The notes under the pieces: generated by a model | What the model saw: the letters and a program-made list of their open reading frames with translations, nothing else | What the model was told of the DNA's origin: nothing | Databases searched by the model: none | Source: an uncultured Prevotellaceae bacterium | GTDB taxonomy: Bacteria > Bacteroidota > Bacteroidia > Bacteroidales > Bacteroidaceae | Length of the DNA stretch: 64,000 bases | Reading direction: 5' to 3' | Assembly (NCBI GenBank): GCA_900316445.1 | Contig: ONCZ01000001.1 | Location: 62,001-126,000, forward strand | Translations under genes and position numbers: made by a program | Part shown: positions 60,324 to 64,000 of the stretch, in pieces | How positions within the stretch are numbered: the stretch's first letter is position 1 | Layout: the number at the start of each line of letters is the position of its first letter

Positions 60324-61718
60324 ATGACACGACTTTTAAGATATTTTTTGCTGACAACCTTGCTGGCTTTTACCGTTAGCAGCGTGACCGCGCAGCAGTC
60401 TTCCACCATCCGTGGACAGCATAAGGTGAAGAAGAAAGAGACCATCTTCGGCATCTCGCGGGAATACGGTCTCACCATTGAAGAACTGATCAAGGCCAAC
60501 CCTGAGATGAACATGCCGGGCTATGAGCTGAAGAAGGGCATGATATTGAACATCCCGTATTCCAAGGCCGACATGGAAGCTGCCGAGGCAGCGAAAGCAG
60601 TTCAGACCGCGCAGGCACGCAAGGCCGAGGAGGTCGCCAGCGCAGCTGCCGATGATGTGAGGAACCGTGAGATCCGTCTGGGCATCATGCTGCCGCTGCA
60701 TAACATCAACGGTGACGGACGGCGGATGACAGAGTACTACCGTGGTGTGCTGATGGCCTGTGACAGCCTGAAGAAGCAGGGCCTATCCATCGACGTACAT
60801 GCCTGGAACACGGCTGAGGACGGTAATATATATAAGGTATTAGAGGATCCTGCCGCTGCGAAGTGCGACCTGATCATCGGTCCGCTCTATTCCAAGCAGA
60901 TGGATGCGCTGTCGGCCTTCGTCGCCAAGCATGACATCCGACTGGTGATTCCTTTCTCTATCAACGCCCCGCAGCTGACCACCAACCGCAACATCTTTCA
61001 GGTGTATCAGTCGCCGACGGAGCAGAACGAGGTGATTATCGCCCGCTTCATTGAGCGGTTTAAGAGCTATCATACGGTGGTCATCGACTGTAACGACTCA
61101 ACCAGCAAGAAAGGTACCTTCACTTTCAGTCTCCGCAGGCAGATGGAACAGCGGGGAATGGATGTCGTCGTCACCAACCTGAAATCGACAGAGGCAAACT
61201 TCTCCAGGGCGTTCAGCCGGATGAAGCCCAATGTGGTGATCCTCAATACGGGCCGTTCGCAGGAACTGGGCGTCGCCTTCTCAAAGATCAACGGTCTGAA
61301 GGCTAACGAACCAGAACTGGACATCACGATGTTCGGCTACACCGACTGGCTGCTGTATACCAGGACGTATCTTGAGAATTTCTACAAGTACAACACGTAT
61401 ATCCCCTCGGTGTTCTATTATAATCCTTTGTCCGTAGGTACCCAGCGCTTTGAGCGTAAGTATCGCCAGAACTTCCGCAGCGACATGCAGAGCTCGCTGC
61501 CGCGCTTTGCCATCACGGGTTTTGACCATGCCTACTTCTTCCTGAAAGGACTGCACAAGTACGGCAAGAGCTTCAATGGTGCAGACGGTATGTTCGGCTA
61601 TCCTCCTGTGCAGACGCCCTTGAAGTTTGAGCGTTATGACAACGGCGGACTGAGGAACAAGACCATGATGTTCATACACTATCAGCCTGAACATACTGTG
61701 GAAACGATTAAGTTCTGA
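60324..61718 (+). CDS. LysM domain plus periplasmic binding-protein-like domain
   Basis: 464 residues, signal peptide to about 23 (LLTTLLAFTVSSVTAQ). LysM at about 32-78 (HKVKKKETIFGISREYGLTI... KKGMILNIP), an Ala-rich linker 83-105, and a domain from 115 to the end like branched-chain amino-acid binding proteins (IRLGIMLPLHNING, IIGPLYSKQMDALSAFVAKH). It could tether to peptidoglycan in the periplasm; whether it binds a ligand is unknown. It precedes a PorT-like gene, as is common in Bacteroidetes. Confidence 0.88.
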   Translation: MTRLLRYFLLTTLLAFTVSSVTAQQSSTIRGQHKVKKKETIFGISREYGLTIEELIKANPEMNMPGYELKKGMILNIPYSKADMEAAEAAKAVQTAQARKAEEVASAAADDVRNREIRLGIMLPLHNINGDGRRMTEYYRGVLMACDSLKKQGLSIDVHAWNTAEDGNIYKVLEDPAAAKCDLIIGPLYSKQMDALSAFVAKHDIRLVIPFSINAPQLTTNRNIFQVYQSPTEQNEVIIARFIERFKSYHTVVIDCNDSTSKKGTFTFSLRRQMEQRGMDVVVTNLKSTEANFSRAFSRMKPNVVILNTGRSQELGVAFSKINGLKANEPELDITMFGYTDWLLYTRTYLENFYKYNTYIPSVFYYNPLSVGTQRFERKYRQNFRSDMQSSLPRFAITGFDHAYFFLKGLHKYGKSFNGADGMFGYPPVQTPLKFERYDNGGLRNKTMMFIHYQPEHTVETIKF

Positions 61719-61760
61719 ATGAGGAGTGAAAAATGAGGAATGAGGAATGAGAAATGAGGA
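61719..61760. repeat. tgaggaatgag phrase arm before the PorT-like gene
   Basis: Five units of gaggaatga / gaaatga. An opposite arm, catttctcatttctcattcc, is at 61843-61877 within the next gene. The start codon of that gene is inside the left arm. Confidence 0.8.
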
Positions 61761-62629
61761 ATGTTGATTACTTTTATAGACAGATGTTGCCGTTCCGTTT
61801 GGGGAAGAGAAGTGTCCGTACATGGGCTTGCATGGTAATCATCATTTCTCATTTCTCATTTCTCATTCCTCATTCTTCCGCCCAGGTGGGTGAGTTCCGT
61901 AAGGATCTGGCTGTGGGTTTCAATGGCGGTGTTGTCATGAGCAATGTGGCATTTGTGCCGACGGTGCCGCAGACGATGCTCAACGGTCCGACATTCGGTC
62001 TCACGGCTCGCTATACTTGTGAGAAATACTTCAGTAGCATCTGTGCCGTCGTGGCTGAGCTGAACTACACGCAGATGGGCTGGAAGGAGAAAATCCTCGA
62101 CATGGACGACCAGCCCGTTCCCTTGCATACAGACCCAAGCCAGACGCTCCACTATGCCAGGAAGATCAACTATATCCAGGTGCCCATGCTTGCAAGACTC
62201 GGATGGGGAAGGGAGCGCAACGGCTTCCAGTTCTTCATCCAGTTGGGGCCGCAGTTGGGTTTCTATGTGAGCGATAAGTCGGAGAGTAACTTTGATGTGC
62301 GTGACCCGGCCTTCAATCCAAAGATTGAGAATGGCAAGTTCAGTCCGGACTATCAGTATGCCAACAAGCGTGTGTCGCATGTCGTGGCACAGGACTCGAT
62401 GGCGATAGAAAATAAGATCGACTATGGCATCGCCTTGGCTGGGGGACTGGAATTCAGTAACCGCCACGTGGGGCACTTCATCGTGGAGGGACGTTACTAC
62501 TATGGTCTGGGCAATATTTATGGCAACACAAAGCGTGACTACTTCGGTCGCTCCAATTTTGGGACTATCATGGCGAAGTTTACTTATCTTTTTGATATCA
62601 TCAGAACGAAAAATTCTAAAATCAAATAA
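61754..62629 (+). CDS. PorT-family outer-membrane beta-barrel protein
   Basis: 291 residues from the ATG at 61754; ATGs at 61784 or 61832 are alternatives. The mature region (VGEFRKDLAVGFNGGVVMSN then beta strands, DMDDQPVPLHTDP, VPMLARLGWG, PQLGFYVSD) resembles PorT/SprT, an eight-stranded barrel of the type IX secretion and gliding apparatus. The signal peptide hydrophobic core (IISHFSFLIPHSSAQ) is encoded by the right arm of the phrase repeat, which is unusual. It matches the T9SS substrate encoded at 59510. Confidence 0.82.
   Translation: MRNVDYFYRQMLPFRLGKRSVRTWACMVIIISHFSFLIPHSSAQVGEFRKDLAVGFNGGVVMSNVAFVPTVPQTMLNGPTFGLTARYTCEKYFSSICAVVAELNYTQMGWKEKILDMDDQPVPLHTDPSQTLHYARKINYIQVPMLARLGWGRERNGFQFFIQLGPQLGFYVSDKSESNFDVRDPAFNPKIENGKFSPDYQYANKRVSHVVAQDSMAIENKIDYGIALAGGLEFSNRHVGHFIVEGRYYYGLGNIYGNTKRDYFGRSNFGTIMAKFTYLFDIIRTKNSKIK
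61843..61877. repeat. right arm, encoding part of the PorT-like signal peptide
   Basis: catttctcatttctcattcc-type units, inverted with respect to 61719-61760; about 80 nt separate the arms. Confidence 0.8.
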
Positions 62630-62637
62630 CTATAACT

Positions 62638-64000
62638 ATGTTTGAAGGACAACCAAAAGGTTTATTTGCGTTGGCACTGGCCAACACGGGCGAGCGATTC
62701 GGCTATTACACGATGCTCGCGGTTTTCGCATTGTTTCTGAGAGCTAACTACGGATTGTCGCCTGCTATGGCCGGTACGATCTATAGTTCGTTCCTGATGC
62801 TGGTGTATTTCCTCCCGCTGATCGGTGGTATCATGGCCGACAAGTTCGGCTTTGGCAAGATGGTCACCACGGGCATCATCATCATGTTTGCAGGTTATCT
62901 GCTGCTGTCGGTGCCCCTGGGAGGCGACAGCTTTGCTCTGATTGTCATGCTGGCAGCATTGTTGCTCATCGGCTTTGGAACGGGACTCTTCAAGGGTAAT
63001 CTCCAGGTGATGGTGGGCGACCTGTATAACGATCCGCAGTACAAGGACAAGCGCGATGCCGGTTTTTCCATCTTCTATATGGCCATCAACATCGGTGCCC
63101 TGTTTGCTCCGACGGCTGCCATCAGAATCAAGGAGTATGCCGAGACGGCACTGGGCTATTCCAGCAACGACGCCTATCACTTCTCGTTTGCCGTCGCCTG
63201 TGCTTCGCTGATTCTATCCATCGCCATCTATTACATGTTCCGCTATACCTTCCGTCATACAGAGGGCGGCAAGAAGAAGGATGCTGTGAAGGCTGATGCC
63301 AGCACGGAGCCTGAGCTGACGAAGGAGGAGACGAAGCAGCGCATTGTGGCACTGTGTCTGGTGTTTGCGGTTGTGATCTTCTTCTGGATGGCTTTCCATC
63401 AGAATGGTCTGTCGCTGACGTATTTCGCTGATGAGTTCACTGCACAGTCGGCTGACGGCTTGCAGGCGATGTGCTTCAATGTATGGAATCTTGTGGCGGT
63501 GATCTTCATTGTCTATGCTGGCTTCTCACTGTTCCAGAGCAAGACAACCAAAGGCAAGGCTATCAGTGGTGCTATTATCGTGGCAGCTTTGGCTTTCCTT
63601 TTCCTGCAGTATGATCCCAATGGCGGCGTGACAGTGTCTGCTCCTATCTTCCAGCAGTTCAATCCGTTCTACGTGGTGGCTCTGACCCCTGTGTCGATGG
63701 CTATCTTCGGTTCGCTGGCTGCCAAGGGTAAGGAACCCTCTGCGCCGCGAAAGATTGCCTATGGTATGATTGTGGCTGCTATTGCATACGCCCTGATGGC
63801 ATTTGGTTCATTCGGTCTGCCGATGCCTCAGACGGAGATGGGTGCCGACGGTAATCCTGTGGCTGTGCATGTGGCCGACGTGACACCGAACCTGCTGATT
63901 ATGGTCTATCTGGTGCTGACGTTTGGTGAGTTGCTGCTGTCGCCGATGGGTATCTCCTTCGTGTCAAAGGTGGCGCCTCCCAAGTATAAGGGTATGATGA
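62638..64000 (+). CDS. POT-family peptide:proton symporter (5' part)
   Basis: 454 residues visible; the frame stays open to the end of the window. POT/PTR signatures are present: ANTGERFGYYTMLAVFALFL, FGTGLFKGNLQVMVGDLY and FSIFYMAINIGALFAPTAA, followed by GISFVSKVAPPKYKGMM in the last visible stretch. At least ten membrane segments. It imports di- and tripeptides using the proton gradient. It is 8 nt after the PorT-like gene and may be co-transcribed. Confidence 0.93.
   Translation, partial: MFEGQPKGLFALALANTGERFGYYTMLAVFALFLRANYGLSPAMAGTIYSSFLMLVYFLPLIGGIMADKFGFGKMVTTGIIIMFAGYLLLSVPLGGDSFALIVMLAALLLIGFGTGLFKGNLQVMVGDLYNDPQYKDKRDAGFSIFYMAINIGALFAPTAAIRIKEYAETALGYSSNDAYHFSFAVACASLILSIAIYYMFRYTFRHTEGGKKKDAVKADASTEPELTKEETKQRIVALCLVFAVVIFFWMAFHQNGLSLTYFADEFTAQSADGLQAMCFNVWNLVAVIFIVYAGFSLFQSKTTKGKAISGAIIVAALAFLFLQYDPNGGVTVSAPIFQQFNPFYVVALTPVSMAIFGSLAAKGKEPSAPRKIAYGMIVAAIAYALMAFGSFGLPMPQTEMGADGNPVAVHVADVTPNLLIMVYLVLTFGELLLSPMGISFVSKVAPPKYKGMM

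Overview
The window comes from a Bacteroidales genome, most like Prevotella and relatives. The evidence is Bacteroidetes-type promoters (TTTG, about 20 nt, then TAnnTTTGC) before most transcription units, a complex I operon with fused nuoCD and no nuoEFG, a Bacteroides-style mannan pathway, a type IX secretion type B sorting domain, BspA-like leucine-rich proteins with single dockerin-like motifs, and the Bacteroidetes-specific smalltalk, DUF4248 and VirE-N/DUF3987 families. No rRNA, tRNA, CRISPR array or transposase gene was found.

Layout. 1-7.4 kb: end of queC, radA, a binding lipoprotein, a TPR protein, a membrane acyltransferase and a phospholipase-D-type enzyme. 7.4-13 kb: a leftward operon, kdsA-kdsD-sensor/regulator-cls-acyltransferase, mixing Kdo synthesis with membrane lipid functions; the regulator resembles a hybrid two-component protein that has lost its phosphorelay parts. 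13-20 kb: MscS-like channel, N-acetylglucosamine kinase-like protein, CotH-family protein and a leucine-rich surface protein. 20.4-28.2 kb: a mannan locus (GH5 and GH26 mannanases, CE7-like esterase, GH130 phosphorylase, GPH symporter, cellobiose 2-epimerase) that can take mannan to mannosyl-glucose and mannose-1-phosphate. 28-34.7 kb: AsmA-like protein, a PemK/MazF toxin module, a second leucine-rich protein and a PafA-type phosphatase. 34.7-46.3 kb: nuoABCDHIJKLMN, interrupted by a four-helix-bundle (S23/Avd family) gene. 46.4-56.3 kb: an accessory island (smalltalk, HU-like, DUF4248, broken YafQ module, a protein of three 120-residue repeats, lysozyme, VirE-N/DUF3987 protein, several unknowns). 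56.4-64 kb: uvrA, a T9SS type B protein, a LysM/binding-protein fusion, a PorT-like barrel and a POT peptide transporter that runs off the end.

The most unusual property is a set of short sequence-phrase repeats, often as inverted arms. They sit in intergenic regions and also in frame inside radA, nuoB, nuoN, uvrA (twice), a lipoprotein gene and the signal peptide of the PorT-like gene. Each locus tends to have its own phrase but similar architecture. One such pair of A/T-rich arms flanks the four-helix-bundle gene inside the nuo operon, and an apparent gene-less version, with the same GCTGCGCA junction, lies between nuoH and nuoI. This suggests a mobile or self-propagating intervening-sequence element, which is my main candidate for an undescribed system.
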